Shown here: positions 24,723 through 33,102 of the stretch, in pieces
How positions within the stretch are numbered: the stretch's first letter is position 1
Layout: every line of letters begins with the position of its first letter
Origin: Pukyongiella litopenaei
Lineage (GTDB): Bacteria > Pseudomonadota > Alphaproteobacteria > Rhodobacterales > Rhodobacteraceae
DNA length: 64,000 nt
Reading direction: 5' to 3'
Assembly: GCF_003008555.2 (NCBI RefSeq)
Contig: NZ_CP043619.1
Location: 62,001-126,000 of the forward strand
Notes under the pieces: generated by a model
What the model was told of the DNA's origin: nothing
What the model saw: the letters and a program-made list of their open reading frames with translations, nothing else
The model's database searches: none
Translations under genes and position numbers: made by a program

Positions 24723-26507
24723 CTGGATTACCTCGCCCATTCCTTCCCGGTGCAGCTCTACGAGCCTTTCACCGACAGCGAGGGCAACCTCTCGTCGCGC
24801 CCCGTCATGCGCGACGGCCAACCGGTGGAGTGCCGCGAAGCCGTCCGCCGTCGTGACGCGCTGATCGAAAAGCTGGCCTCGCTGCCGCCGGTCCCTGGTG
24901 CGCTCGACCAGATCGTCCAGCGCTTCGGCACGGATCTCGTGGCCGAGGTCACGGGGCGTTCACGGCGCATCGTGCGCAAGGGCGAAGGGCCTTCGGCACG
25001 GCTCGTGGTGGAGAACCGGGCCGGAGCCGCGAACCTAGCGGAAACCCAAGCCTTCATGGATGACGAAAAACGTATCCTGATCTTCTCGGATGCCGGCGGC
25101 ACCGGGCGCAGCTATCACGCCGATCTCGGGGCGAAGAACCAGCGCTTGCGGGTCCACTACCTCTTGGAACCCGGCTGGAAGGCAGATGCGGCGATTCAAG
25201 GTTTGGGCCGCACCAACCGGACCAATCAGGCGCAGCCGCCGCTCTTCCGGCCGGTCGCCACCGATGTGAAGGCGGAGAAGCGGTTCCTGTCGACCATCGC
25301 GCGCCGTCTCGACACGCTTGGCGCCATCACGCGCGGTCAGCGCCAGACCGGAGGGCAGGGGTTGTTCCGCCCCGAGGATAACCTCGAGTCTCCTTACGCC
25401 CGCGACGCCCTGCGCCAGCTTTACCGCCGCATCTATCGCGGCGATCTGGCGGGCTGCTCGCTCGGGGCCTTCGAGGATGCCACTGGCCTCAGCCTGACCG
25501 ATGACAACGGGCTGAAGGACGATCTGCCGCCGATCACGACCTTCCTCAATCGCCTACTGGCGCTGACGATCGACATGCAGGCCGTGCTGTTCGCGGGTTT
25601 CGAGGAGCTTCTCGACCAGCGGATCGAGGGCGCTATCGCCGCCGGGGTCTACGATCTCGGGCTCGAGACGCTCCGTGCCGAGAGCTTCCGGGTGACCGAC
25701 GCACGCGTCATCTACACCCATCCCGGCTCCGGCGCCGAAACCCAGCTTCTCACCATCGCGGAAAAGCGCCGCAATACGCCGACCTCGCTCGCGGATGCAC
25801 TCGATTGGCTGGATGACCCGAAGGCACGGTGTCTCATCAACAGTCGCTCGGGACGCGCCGCGGTGCAGGTGCCCGCTACCAGCCTGATCCTGGATGATGG
25901 CACCATCGAGCCGCGCCTGCGGCTGATCCGTCCCACGGATGCCAGCACAGTCCCGGCCAGGATCATGGAGGACACCCACTGGCTGGAGGCCGACCGCGCG
26001 GCCTTCGCCGCCGCTTGGACCGCGGAACTGGCCGAGGTGCCCGAGTTCGCCGAGTCCACCCTGCACATCGTGGCAGGTCTGCTTCTTCCGATCTGGAAGC
26101 AACTTCCCCAGGATGAAACCCGGGTCTATCGCCTGCAGACGGATGACGGCCAGCGCATCATCGGGCGCCGTGTCTCGCCCGCCTGGGTCGCGACCACGCT
26201 GGCCAAAGACGCGCCCAAACTTTCGGCAGCGCAGGTCCATGCCCTCGTTCTGGAGGGAAAGATTGTCGTGCGCCTGGCCGAAGGGATGGAGTTGTACCGT
26301 TCGCGCGTCATGGGTGTGAACCGGATCGAACTGTCGGGTTTCTCGGAGGCCGCCAGGGATCGGCTCAAGGCCGATGGCTTCTTCTCGGAAATCATCAGTT
26401 GGAAGCTTCGCCTGTTTTGCCCGACGGACTCCAGCGGTATCGCTATACTGGATCGTCTGCTCGCACGTTATCCCGTCGCAGGACTACATGATCGAGGGGG
26501 CTGCTGA
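24723..26507 (+). pseudogene. Strawberry-notch/DarB-like protein, C-terminal part
   Basis: The remaining 594 codons of the split protein, starting LDYLAHSFPVQLYEPFTDSE. It carries the strawberry-notch helicase C-terminal domain: SDAGGTGRSYHADLGAKNQR, VHYLLEPGWKADAAIQGLGR and TNRTNQAQPPLFRP (arginine-finger region). The frame stays open upstream to an ATG at 24657 in the TIR, so a 616-aa product with 22 TIR-encoded residues is possible, but no ribosome binding site precedes it. The stop TGA is 3 bp before the next gene's ATG, showing the original operon. Confidence 0.85.
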
Positions 26508-26510
26508 GCC

Positions 26511-27539
26511 ATGTATTCCGAGACCGAAGACCTCGTGCGCGATCTGGCAGAAAATGCCGAAGGCGTCTGTCGTGCCTACTTGTCCAAGGGGAGGCGGGAA
26601 GGATCCTACTGGATCGTGGGCGATCTGCAGAACAACCCCGGCCGGTCGCTCTTCGTGCGGTTGACGGGCCCTGCGTCGGGGCCGGGGGCAGCGGGCAAGT
26701 TTACGGATGGGGCCACAGGCGAGCATGGCGATCTCCTGGACATCATCCGCGCCCGGACGGGGATCACGCGCTTCCCCGACCTTCTCGTCGAGGCCCGAGC
26801 GCATCTTGGCCGTCCGCAGTCGGTTCTCCTTGATGCGACCGCTCCGAGGAAGTCCAAGCGCTCGGGTGGCACACCAGCGGCGGTGCGCCTGTTTGCAGCC
26901 TCCGTGCCGGTCGCAGGCACGCTTGCCGGCACCTACCTCCGTTCCCGAGGCATCACCCAATTCGGCGCGAACGGCGCCTTACGCTTCCACCCGAAGTGCT
27001 GGCATCGGGAAGAGGGGCAGACCCGGAGCATCCCCAGACCGGCGATGATCGCGGCGGTTACCGATGGGGCAGGGGCCTTGCAGGGCGTGCATCGCACCTG
27101 GCTTTCGCCTGACGGGCAGGCGAAGGCGGCGGTGAATCCTCAGCGTCGGGCCATGGGTCACCTCCTCGGCAATGCCGTCAGGCTGACCCCGCAGGATGAC
27201 ATCCTCGTCGTCGGTGAAGGCATCGAAACCATGTTGTCCCTGTCCGAGGCGATCCCCGGTCTGCCCGTCTGGGCGGCGCTCTCGTCGGGTCACCTCGGGG
27301 CCGTTCGGCTGCCGGAGGGGTTACAGCGCCTTTACATCGCGATCGATCGCGATCCGGCTGGATGCCAAGCGGCGGAGAGGTTGAGCGCCAGAGCCTCCGA
27401 GGTCGGGGTGCCTGTGCGGGTGCTGGAACCGGGGCTCGGGGATTTCAACGATGATCTCCGGGCGAGTGACAAAGACGCGCTGTGCCGGCATCTGGCAGGT
27501 CAGATCGGGCCAGAGGATCGGCATCGCCTGCTAGGCTGA
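26511..27539 (+). CDS. Toprim-domain primase-like protein (DUF7146/Toprim_3 type)
   Basis: 342 aa, ATG 26511 just after the strawberry-notch stop. N-terminal region (about 1-110) with the GRSLFVRLTGP and KFTDGATGEHGDLLDII segments of the DUF7146-type domain; C-terminal Toprim fold with VVGEGIETMLSL (Glu) and IAIDRDPAGCQAA (DxD). These proteins resemble the primase part of plasmid or P4-type replication proteins but lack a helicase; they occur next to strawberry-notch genes on alphaproteobacterial elements. A role in priming DNA synthesis after transfer is a fair guess. No zinc-finger Cys set is seen. Confidence 0.85.
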   Translation: MYSETEDLVRDLAENAEGVCRAYLSKGRREGSYWIVGDLQNNPGRSLFVRLTGPASGPGAAGKFTDGATGEHGDLLDIIRARTGITRFPDLLVEARAHLGRPQSVLLDATAPRKSKRSGGTPAAVRLFAASVPVAGTLAGTYLRSRGITQFGANGALRFHPKCWHREEGQTRSIPRPAMIAAVTDGAGALQGVHRTWLSPDGQAKAAVNPQRRAMGHLLGNAVRLTPQDDILVVGEGIETMLSLSEAIPGLPVWAALSSGHLGAVRLPEGLQRLYIAIDRDPAGCQAAERLSARASEVGVPVRVLEPGLGDFNDDLRASDKDALCRHLAGQIGPEDRHRLLG

Positions 27540-27625
27540 GCTGCATCGCGCAGGGGAATGTCTGGGAGGGCGGGGCAGGGGGCTGCATCCCAATTGTGGC
27601 ACTGGATCGTCGTCCTCACCCCATC

Positions 27626-27893
27626 CCGGGCCGTGCGCATCCACCCGTCAGCCCTGCGCGGCCTTCAAGAGATGGGCAGGCCGTCAAAGCGGTTGCCCCT
27701 GCAAGGTCGGCAGGGAACCCATTTCCGCCGGCGGCAGAGCCGCCTTTGCATCGCGAGACAAATAGCTTCGCTGCCGACCTCCTCCACGCTGTTCCGGCCC
27801 CGGTGCAGCCGGGGTGAAGGGGCAACCGCCCCGACGGCTCGGGTCTGCCCATGAAGGCCGCGCGGGATGACGCGCGGACACGGAAAAACCCGG
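27626..27893 (+). ncRNA. Candidate structured RNA / long hairpin leader of the DUF2493 gene
   Basis: In a 367-bp gene-free gap (27540-27906) nested complementary segments pair in order. From outside in: CCGGG 27626-27630 with CCCGG 27889-27893; CCGT with ACGG; CGTCA with TGACG; GCGCGGCCTTC 27656-27666 with GAAGGCCGCGC 27853-27863; ATGGGCAG 27672-27679 with CTGCCCAT 27845-27852; GCCGTC with GACGGC; GCGGTTGCCCCT 27689-27700 with AGGGGCAACCGC 27818-27829; AGGTCGGCAG 27704-27713 with CTGCCGACCT 27771-27780. Two inner hairpins are GGCGGC-AGA-GCCGCC (27730-27744) and CCCCGG-TGCAG-CCGGGG (27798-27814). About 79 base pairs in all. The outermost stem touches the ribosome binding site (GGAGG, 27892-27896). 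I know no named RNA family with this outline. Strand is assumed from the downstream gene; it could act as DNA instead. Confidence 0.65.
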
Positions 27894-27906
27894 AGGCAAG
27901 AAACCG

Positions 27907-28839
27907 ATGACGATCCACACCCGCGATGACGCGTATGAGCCCGCCCATAGCGCATCCCAGACCGCCCATGCGCTCGACGAACTCCAGCTCTACGGCTATC
28001 GCCCCTTTGACGAGCCCGATCCGCGCCCGATGCCCGATGGGCAGCGCCTCGCCGTCGCCGTCGCCGACATCTTCGACGCCCTCGTCGCGACCCTGGAAGA
28101 CACCCGTATGGAACCCGACCTCGAAGAGGTGCTCTGGGGCCAGGTCAACCTCTTCCACCGCGCCACGGCCCGGATCGAGCGGTCGCTCGATGAGAACGAG
28201 CAGGCGCAGCGCCGCCTCCAGCGCGAGCAGGACGGCTCGGAGGTGAAGTCTGTCGAGCTCGAGCGCCTGACGGCCGAAGGCCTGACCCTCGTCGAACGAC
28301 GGGGCTGCATGGACATGATGCGCGATCACGCCGCCACCGAGTTCGTCCATCACACGGGCTCCACCTGGCGCCCCCGCACCGGCTCGATGGTGAACCGCCA
28401 GCACATGACCGCGGCGCTCATCGACAGCCGCGATTTCCTGGCCGCCAAGCGTCGCGCAGAAACCGAGGTGATGCTGCCTGCAGGACCCAAGGTTGCCCTC
28501 ACCGGCGGGACCGATTTCAACAATCACCGCCTGATCTGGGGTAAACTCGACCAGGTCCGGACCAAGTATCCCGACATGGTCCTTTTGCACGGTGGTAGTC
28601 CCAAAGGCGCAGAACTCATCGCCGCCAAATGGGCCGAAGCTCGCGGCGTGACGCAGGTCGCCTTCAAGCCTGACTGGACCAGGCACGCCAAGGCCGCGCC
28701 CTTCAAACGAAACGATGCGATGCTGGATGTATTCCCGGTCGGGGTCCTCGTCTTCCCCGGAACCGGTATCCAGGAAAACCTCGCCGATAAGGCCAGGAAG
28801 CTCGGCATCCCGGTCATGAAGTTCGAGAAGGGGGCGTGA
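27907..28839 (+). CDS. DUF2493 (YspA/SLOG-type) protein
   Basis: 310 aa, ATG 27907 with CGGAGG 9 nt upstream. Residues 1-185 are a helical, acidic N-terminal region; the C-terminal DUF2493 domain (about 195-310) is a Rossmann-like SLOG fold: KVALTGGTDFNNHRLIWGKL, VLLHGGSPKGAELIAAKWAE, and GVLVFPGTGIQENLADKA, the glycine-rich nucleotide-binding elements. SLOG proteins bind nucleotide-derived ligands and are common in conflict and mobile elements. The long hairpin upstream may control its translation. Confidence 0.88.
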   Translation: MTIHTRDDAYEPAHSASQTAHALDELQLYGYRPFDEPDPRPMPDGQRLAVAVADIFDALVATLEDTRMEPDLEEVLWGQVNLFHRATARIERSLDENEQAQRRLQREQDGSEVKSVELERLTAEGLTLVERRGCMDMMRDHAATEFVHHTGSTWRPRTGSMVNRQHMTAALIDSRDFLAAKRRAETEVMLPAGPKVALTGGTDFNNHRLIWGKLDQVRTKYPDMVLLHGGSPKGAELIAAKWAEARGVTQVAFKPDWTRHAKAAPFKRNDAMLDVFPVGVLVFPGTGIQENLADKARKLGIPVMKFEKGA

Positions 28840-28845
28840 GCCCCC
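28830..28845 (+). terminator. Hairpin overlapping the DUF2493 stop
   Basis: GGGGGC-GTGA-GCCCCC, a 6-bp GC stem with a GNRA loop that includes the stop codon. No T-run follows, so it may stabilise the mRNA 3' end or only slow the polymerase. Confidence 0.35.
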
Positions 28846-28923
28846 GACTTCAATCCGGGACAGAACATTGTGGAAACGTCGAAGAACGCTTGATATTGTG
28901 GCATGGAGAGAGGCGCCAACAAC

Positions 28924-29196
28924 ATGTTCGACATATCGCAGCAAATGGAAGTGTTCCCGACGACGGTCGATCTCAAGCGGATCGATCCGTCTCTCAACAT
29001 GCGGCGCTTCTATCGAATGAGCGTTCAGCCAGACCTGTTTGGCGGTGCCTGCCTCGTGCGGGAATGGGGCCGTATCGGGTTTCGAGGACAGATGCTGGTC
29101 GAACGGCATGATGACGAGGGCAGGGCGGTCAACGCACTGATGAAGCTGTCGGCGACGAAGAAGCGGCGCGGGTACAGGCTACTCGGCGATAGTTGA
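28924..29196 (+). CDS. WGR-domain protein
   Basis: About 90 aa. The WGR motif is clear (RRFYRMSVQPDLFGGACLVREWGRIG, given in two parts: RRFYRMSVQPDLFGG and ACLVREWGRIG), followed by a helix (DEGRAVNALMKLSATKKRRG) as in standalone WGR proteins. WGR domains bind nucleic acid ends and occur in bacterial polymerase- and helicase-related proteins. Start is uncertain: ATG 28924 was preferred over 28903 and 28945, none having a strong ribosome binding site. Confidence 0.8.
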   Translation: MFDISQQMEVFPTTVDLKRIDPSLNMRRFYRMSVQPDLFGGACLVREWGRIGFRGQMLVERHDDEGRAVNALMKLSATKKRRGYRLLGDS

Positions 29197-29629
29197 GAAA
29201 CGGCCCATTGCCGCCCTGCGCCGACACATCGATTGTTGCGCTGCAGCTTCACGAGACCAGTCGTTCGTGCATGGCGGGGCATTTTCTGATGGGGTTGATC
29301 GCCGCGCGGGACATTCCGGACCTTGTCTGCCTCGTCAAACGCTGCAACGCGGTTTTCGCCAGACCGATCACTCGCTGCAGATGCAGAAGCGGGAGCAAGT
29401 GGAACTTCCGTTATTCCAGAAGAATCCACCGGTTGCCCAGCCTGGGTCTGAGAGTGTGCCTGCACCAGCTTCGGACGACATATACGCCTTTCCAGACGCT
29501 GATTGCGCCGCCTGCCGCATGATCGCCGCCATGGCCAGAAAGCGATAGCAGTTATCAGAATCGTGTCTGACCGAGAAAGCGACGCGCTTACTCGAACTGC
29601 CCAGTCTGCGTGGTCCGGTCATTCGCCTT
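29197..29629 (+). other. Gene-poor gap, possible small ORF remnant
   Basis: No convincing gene. One frame is open from 29198 to the stop at 29548; its last 54 codons from ATG 29384 read plausibly as protein (QVELPLFQ, then DADCAACRMIAAMARKR) but have no ribosome binding site. QVELPLF resembles a beta-clamp-binding motif, which may be chance. Possibly the decayed 3' end of a gene. Confidence 0.3.
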
Positions 29630-29641
29630 AGGGATATCCCT
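29630..29641. promoter_or_regulatory. Palindromic operator candidate upstream of luxR
   Basis: AGGGATATCCCT, a perfect 12-bp palindrome 61 bp upstream of the luxR-type start. Spacing fits an operator or lux-box-like site, but the sequence is not a known lux or tra box. Confidence 0.4.
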
Positions 29642-29701
29642 TATGGCCCTCCTTTTGCCTTGAGGATAGAGCCCGCCCGGCACCACGGAAGGACCTCACC
29701 G

Positions 29702-30370
29702 ATGCTCGATCGATTTGCCACGGACCCCGGCCTTGCTGAAACACGGGTTCAACAACCCTTCGGCGTCACGGGCTACAAGGACATGAGAACGCGGCTGGCC
29801 GAGGTTGCGACCACCGGATTCTGCATCATCATCAATCACACGCCGCTGGGATCGCAGTATTTCGACAGCACCTATCCGGAGGCATGGCAAACGGAATATA
29901 CTGACAAGAAGTATCTCTGGTCCGATCCTGTCATTGTCTCGGCGATGTTGGCCCGGGACGGGCTGCGCAGATGGTCTGACATCACGATGCCGGACATCAG
30001 GAAGGTTCTCCCGGCCGCCGCCAGGTACGGTCTCAACTTCGGCGTCATGATGAGCGCCACGCGCGGTACGAAAAAGAGCCTCCTGTCGGCCGCCCGGCAT
30101 GATCGCGAGTTCTCCGACGATGAGATCAACGAAGTGCATGAGATGTTTCACAGGATCATCGAACACAGTTCAGATCCGCTCAGGCTGTCGGCGCGGGAGA
30201 TCAACGTGTTGAAATGCCTTGCGCTCGACATGTCCCAGGACGAGATCGCGTCCAATCTGGGGATTTCCGTTCCGACGGTGAAAGCCCGGCTGAAATCGGC
30301 CCGGAAAAAGGCCGGTTCGGAGACCAACTATCGGTTGCTGGCGAAAGCGATGCAAAGCGGCTTGCTGTAG
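29702..30370 (+). CDS. LuxR-family quorum-sensing regulator
   Basis: 222 aa from ATG 29702 (GGAAGGA upstream); an upstream in-frame start at 29660 is less likely. The autoinducer-binding domain (about 20-150) has the conserved ligand-contact pattern WQTEYTDKKYLWSDPVI (Trp, Tyr, Asp-Pro) and an RWSDI Trp. The C-terminal HTH (about 160-215) reads LSAREINVLKCLALDMSQDE then IASNLGISVPTVKARLKSAR. It should bind acyl-homoserine lactones and DNA. The partner synthase is probably the luxI-type gene at 62130, on the other side of the transfer region. Confidence 0.92.
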   Translation: MLDRFATDPGLAETRVQQPFGVTGYKDMRTRLAEVATTGFCIIINHTPLGSQYFDSTYPEAWQTEYTDKKYLWSDPVIVSAMLARDGLRRWSDITMPDIRKVLPAAARYGLNFGVMMSATRGTKKSLLSAARHDREFSDDEINEVHEMFHRIIEHSSDPLRLSAREINVLKCLALDMSQDEIASNLGISVPTVKARLKSARKKAGSETNYRLLAKAMQSGLL

Positions 30371-30703
30371 ATCCTTCGGTTAACCGCTGCCCAAACTGCG
30401 CCATCTATGCCGCAGCGCGGTTCGTCATGAGAACCATGCGCCGCGAGGACGAAATCTGCGGCTTCGGGAGTTCACCTTGTCCGGGCAAACCGACCGCTGC
30501 GATGACGGTCGTGGCCCGGGAGTGGCAGAACTTCGAAGGTGGCGTAGTCTCCGGGTGACTCGAGACCCAGCAAACCGGCGGTGGCAACCCCCGAGGAGAT
30601 TACACAAAGAGCCAGATTGCCGACGACGCGACCTTTCCGTTCCCGGGCGACGAACCGGGTTTGCGATGGCGATCCATTCCTCGTTTGGGCCGTTCGGCCC
30701 GGC
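30371..30703. other. Intergenic stretch with several hairpins
   Basis: No gene seen. Just after the luxR stop is the palindrome CGGTTAACCG (30377-30386). Further on, GCGCGGTTC / GAACC-AT-GCGC (30414-30440) and a two-part hairpin CCGGGC + CGACCG / CGGTCG + GCCCGG (30481-30519). Ordinary GC-rich sequence could give some of these by chance. Confidence 0.4.
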
Positions 30704-30731
30704 TTGCCGTGTGTTCTATTTTGGTTATATT
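30704..30731 (+). promoter_or_regulatory. Promoter of the parDE-type pair
   Basis: TTGCCG (30704-30709), 16-bp AT-rich spacer, TATATT (30726-30731), 28 bp before the antitoxin ATG, which has GGAGG 5 nt upstream. Confidence 0.6.
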
Positions 30732-30759
30732 GAATACATGTAGAGCCGCAGGAGGTGCC

Positions 30760-31014
30760 ATGCCCCGTACCACAACCATGACAGTTCGCGTCAGTGGCGC
30801 GCTCAGCGATTTCGTCGCGGCCAATACCGGTGACGATGGCGCCTATGAGAATGTCAGCGAATATATCCGTGACCTGATCCGTCGCGACAAGGAACGCGTG
30901 GAGGCGGAAGCCTTCGATCGGCTGAAGGCCGAACTGGCCCACGCCTTTGCCGCGCCGGAGGAGAGCTATCAGCCCCTGACGGCGGGTGACGTGATCGCGC
31001 GGAACCGGTCCTGA
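30760..31014 (+). CDS. ParD-type antitoxin (ribbon-helix-helix)
   Basis: 84 aa. The N-terminal ribbon-helix-helix (TMTVRVSGALSDFVAANTGD, then YENVSEYIRDLIRRDKERVE) should dimerise and bind the operator; the acidic C-terminal tail (AAPEESYQPLTAGDVIARNR) would wrap the toxin. The RELE/ParE-type toxin gene starts 4 bp after the stop. Own promoter and a strong ribosome binding site, as expected for an antitoxin made in excess. It probably stabilises the element in its host. Confidence 0.88.
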   Translation: MPRTTTMTVRVSGALSDFVAANTGDDGAYENVSEYIRDLIRRDKERVEAEAFDRLKAELAHAFAAPEESYQPLTAGDVIARNRS

Positions 31015-31018
31015 CCCG

Positions 31019-31336
31019 GTGCCCGCCATCCGTATCCAGGAGGCGGCCTCCCACCGCCTCGACGAGATCTACCGCTACACCCGGGACAGGTGGGGTGAGG
31101 ACCAGGCCGGGAAATACATCACCGGCCTGTTCGCGGCTTTCGACAGGATCGCAACCCATGGTGTCCTTTCAAAACCGATCCCCGCCGAATTTGGCGTGGA
31201 AGGGTTCTTCTTTCGGTATGAGCACCACTTCGTCTATTGGCGCCATCTCTCGAATGGCGATGTCGGGATCGTGACGATCCTGCACGAACGGATGCATCAA
31301 GTCGGCCGCTTTCGGGATGACTTCGGCACCGGCTGA
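31019..31336 (+). CDS. ParE/RelE-family toxin
   Basis: 105 aa with a GTG start at 31019, 4 bp after the antitoxin stop. Family features: IRIQEAASHRLDEIYRYTRD at the start, FGVEGFFFRYEHHFVYWRHL in the strand region, and IVTILHERMHQVGRF near the end. ParE toxins poison DNA gyrase; RelE toxins cut mRNA. The sequence (RYTRDRWGEDQA; no clear RelE catalytic set) favours ParE. Confidence 0.87.
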   Translation: MPAIRIQEAASHRLDEIYRYTRDRWGEDQAGKYITGLFAAFDRIATHGVLSKPIPAEFGVEGFFFRYEHHFVYWRHLSNGDVGIVTILHERMHQVGRFRDDFGTG

Positions 31337-31594
31337 AGGGTCCGGATTCGAATTGGCGTCGAACATGCACAGGATTTCGCCTCACATGTGGGGCCCTTTG
31401 ACGCCGGAAAAGGAGAACATTTGTCCTTGGCGTCACACCCGTTGTCAAAGCGACCGGGAACCAGCCCGAGGCGATCGGATGCCGGTTTGCGGCTTCCAAC
31501 GACAATCGGTCGCGTTGAGCCCTGTCAGTCTGTTCGCCGAGCAGCGTGAAACGAGTGGCGGCGGAGTTGCGTGTTGTCGACGGGTAGGGAAGCT

Positions 31595-31876
31595 TCACGG
31601 TTTGCGGTCGAAGGTCTGCCCTGGAGAACCGGCGGCACTGACCGGGCGGTCCCCCTTCATCCGGGTGAGATCCGGACAGACTGCGCCGCAGCTGTTCTGT
31701 GATACCACCCCATGAAGGACATGCGGACAGTCCTTTGCGATGATCTGCAGCGCACCGGCAAGCGAGGTGTTGTGCCCGACCAGTTCGATGAAGCGCCGCT
31801 TTGGGTAACGGCCAAAGCGCCCGCAGGTTTCACAGGCGACTGTTACCGTCTCCAGCGGATAATCCCATGCGCGCAT
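31595..31876 (-). CDS. Small zinc-ribbon-like conserved protein
   Basis: 93 aa, ATG 31876 with AAGGGG upstream. Two Cys pairs, CETCGRFGRYPKRRF near residue 15 and DCPHVLHGVVSQNSCGAVCPDL near 50-70, suggest a zinc ribbon; a helix (IELVGHNTSLAGALQIIAKD) lies between. Similar small proteins recur in alphaproteobacterial mobile elements and phages. Function unknown. The 258-bp gap to the toxin gene (31337-31594) holds nothing I can name. Confidence 0.65.
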   Translation of the reverse strand: MRAWDYPLETVTVACETCGRFGRYPKRRFIELVGHNTSLAGALQIIAKDCPHVLHGVVSQNSCGAVCPDLTRMKGDRPVSAAGSPGQTFDRKP

Positions 31877-32028
31877 AATTCCCCTTCAGGTTGTTTTATT
31901 CGGCCGCGTCGATCACGCGGAGGCACCCGCTACACTCGCCCAGTCTGACCCATGGTACTCGCTGGGTCCAGCCCCGCCACCAAGCGGCAACGGGGCAGGG
32001 AGAATGCCGCGAATGATCGCCGGGATCG

Positions 32029-33102
32029 TCACCCGCCGCGTGGGGCCGCTTCGCCGGGTCCGAAGATTGCCCTCATCTGGCGCGCGTAGAAGGCCCGCGT
32101 GATCGTGGCCCGGTTGCCGGCGTGGCCGTGATAGGCCGACTTGCCGCTTGCGAGCGGCAGACCGGCCCAGATGTGGGCCAGCCTGTCCATGAAACCGGCA
32201 AGCGGCAACCGGCCGCCGATGACGTCGTCATACCCGGCATCGGCCAGGAGCAGCGCCGCCATGCGGTCCTGGGTCGCGCGATCGAACCGCGTGCCGTCCG
32301 GCAAGCTGAGCCGTCTCTGCAGCGCGACCAGTGTCGAGGGTATGATCTGGAACCGGCCGATGGCGTGATGCTGACCGGGCGTTGCCCGGATCCACCGCTT
32401 GATCTGACCCAGGGTCAGCGCGGTGGGTTTCGCGGGTGGACGACGCCGGGCGCTGCCATGTACGGCGTCGTACCCGGCGCGCGGGGATTCCGCCAGGGCG
32501 ATCAGCGCGTAGAGCCGGTCCAGCTTCGAACCTTCGGGCAGGCGGAACCGGTTCAGGTCCGGTCGCGCCTTGCCGGGCCGGTCCCGCTCGAACCTGTCCA
32601 TCGCGACCCAACCGGATTGCGCTCCGAAGCCGCCCCATTCATCCGGGGCAGGGGCGCGGGCAACTCTCACGCCCGTCTGGCGGGCCGTGGAGGCGTCGAC
32701 CGAACTGAAGCTGCGCCATTCCCCGGCGATGGCAGGACCGCCCGTCAGCGGGGCCGTCAGCAGCCCCAGTGCGAGGCCGAGCGCCACCCGGACGGGGAAG
32801 GGAGCGGCGGCGCTGCGCGCCTCTTCGTTCGCGGGCGTCCGGCCGATGCACCCCTGTCGGGATTGCCCGGGCGACGCCAATTCGGCCCTTCGGGCCTCAT
32901 GAAAGGACCACACATAACGCAGCAAGCTGCAAATCAGCGTAAGACGCTGCTTTAAAACGCAAATCAACCGTTTCGCCGAATTGCCACTGGCAGCACCTTG
33001 TAAAACCCTTATTTTCAGGCTTCTGCCAGTCCTATTGGCAGTCATTGGCAGTGGATTGGCAGCCATTGGCAGCGAATGGCAATGAGTTTTGACGCCGCTC
33101 AT
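32029..33102 (-). CDS. Phage-type muramidase / lytic enzyme, end of transfer region
   Basis: 357 codons if read from 33102, but the start is uncertain: the first 20-25 codons cross the repeat array at 33034-33082, and a signal-peptide-like stretch (ALGLALGLLTAPLTGGPAIAG) lies near codon 110, so translation may begin well inside. The C-terminal domain resembles phage lysozyme-like muramidases: LIALAESPRAGYDAVHG (likely catalytic Glu), LTLGQIKRWI, and HHAIGRFQIIPSTL. It would locally cut peptidoglycan for the transfer channel. It is the last gene on the minus strand of the tra region. Confidence 0.75.
   Translation of the reverse strand: MSGVKTHCHSLPMAANPLPMTANRTGRSLKIRVLQGAASGNSAKRLICVLKQRLTLICSLLRYVWSFHEARRAELASPGQSRQGCIGRTPANEEARSAAAPFPVRVALGLALGLLTAPLTGGPAIAGEWRSFSSVDASTARQTGVRVARAPAPDEWGGFGAQSGWVAMDRFERDRPGKARPDLNRFRLPEGSKLDRLYALIALAESPRAGYDAVHGSARRRPPAKPTALTLGQIKRWIRATPGQHHAIGRFQIIPSTLVALQRRLSLPDGTRFDRATQDRMAALLLADAGYDDVIGGRLPLAGFMDRLAHIWAGLPLASGKSAYHGHAGNRATITRAFYARQMRAIFGPGEAAPRGG
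33034..33082. repeat. Array of five 10-11-bp phased direct repeats
   Basis: ATTGGCAG at 33034, 33044, 33055 and 33065, plus AATGGCAA at 33075: steps of 10, 11, 10, 10 bp, close to one helical turn. Related half-sites flank it: TGCCA-N7-TGGCA (33024-33040) and TGCCA-C-TGGCA (32982-32992). It looks like an iteron or multi-site protein-binding array on one DNA face, between the muramidase and the gene at 33099. Confidence 0.75.

Noticed and set aside
27704-27780. tRNA-like cloverleaf of 77 nt
   Set aside because: The closing stem is 10 bp and there is no anticodon arm of the right size, no T-loop GTTCRA and no D-loop pattern; it is part of the larger nested hairpin.
27616-29109. Minus-strand open frame of about 500 codons opposite DUF2493 and the structured gap
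   Set aside because: Antisense shadow; the plus strand has clear DUF2493 and WGR domains.
31337-31594. Possible regulatory RNA or gene between the ParE-type toxin and the zinc-ribbon gene
   Set aside because: No long pairing, no promoter-like pair and no open frame with a good start.
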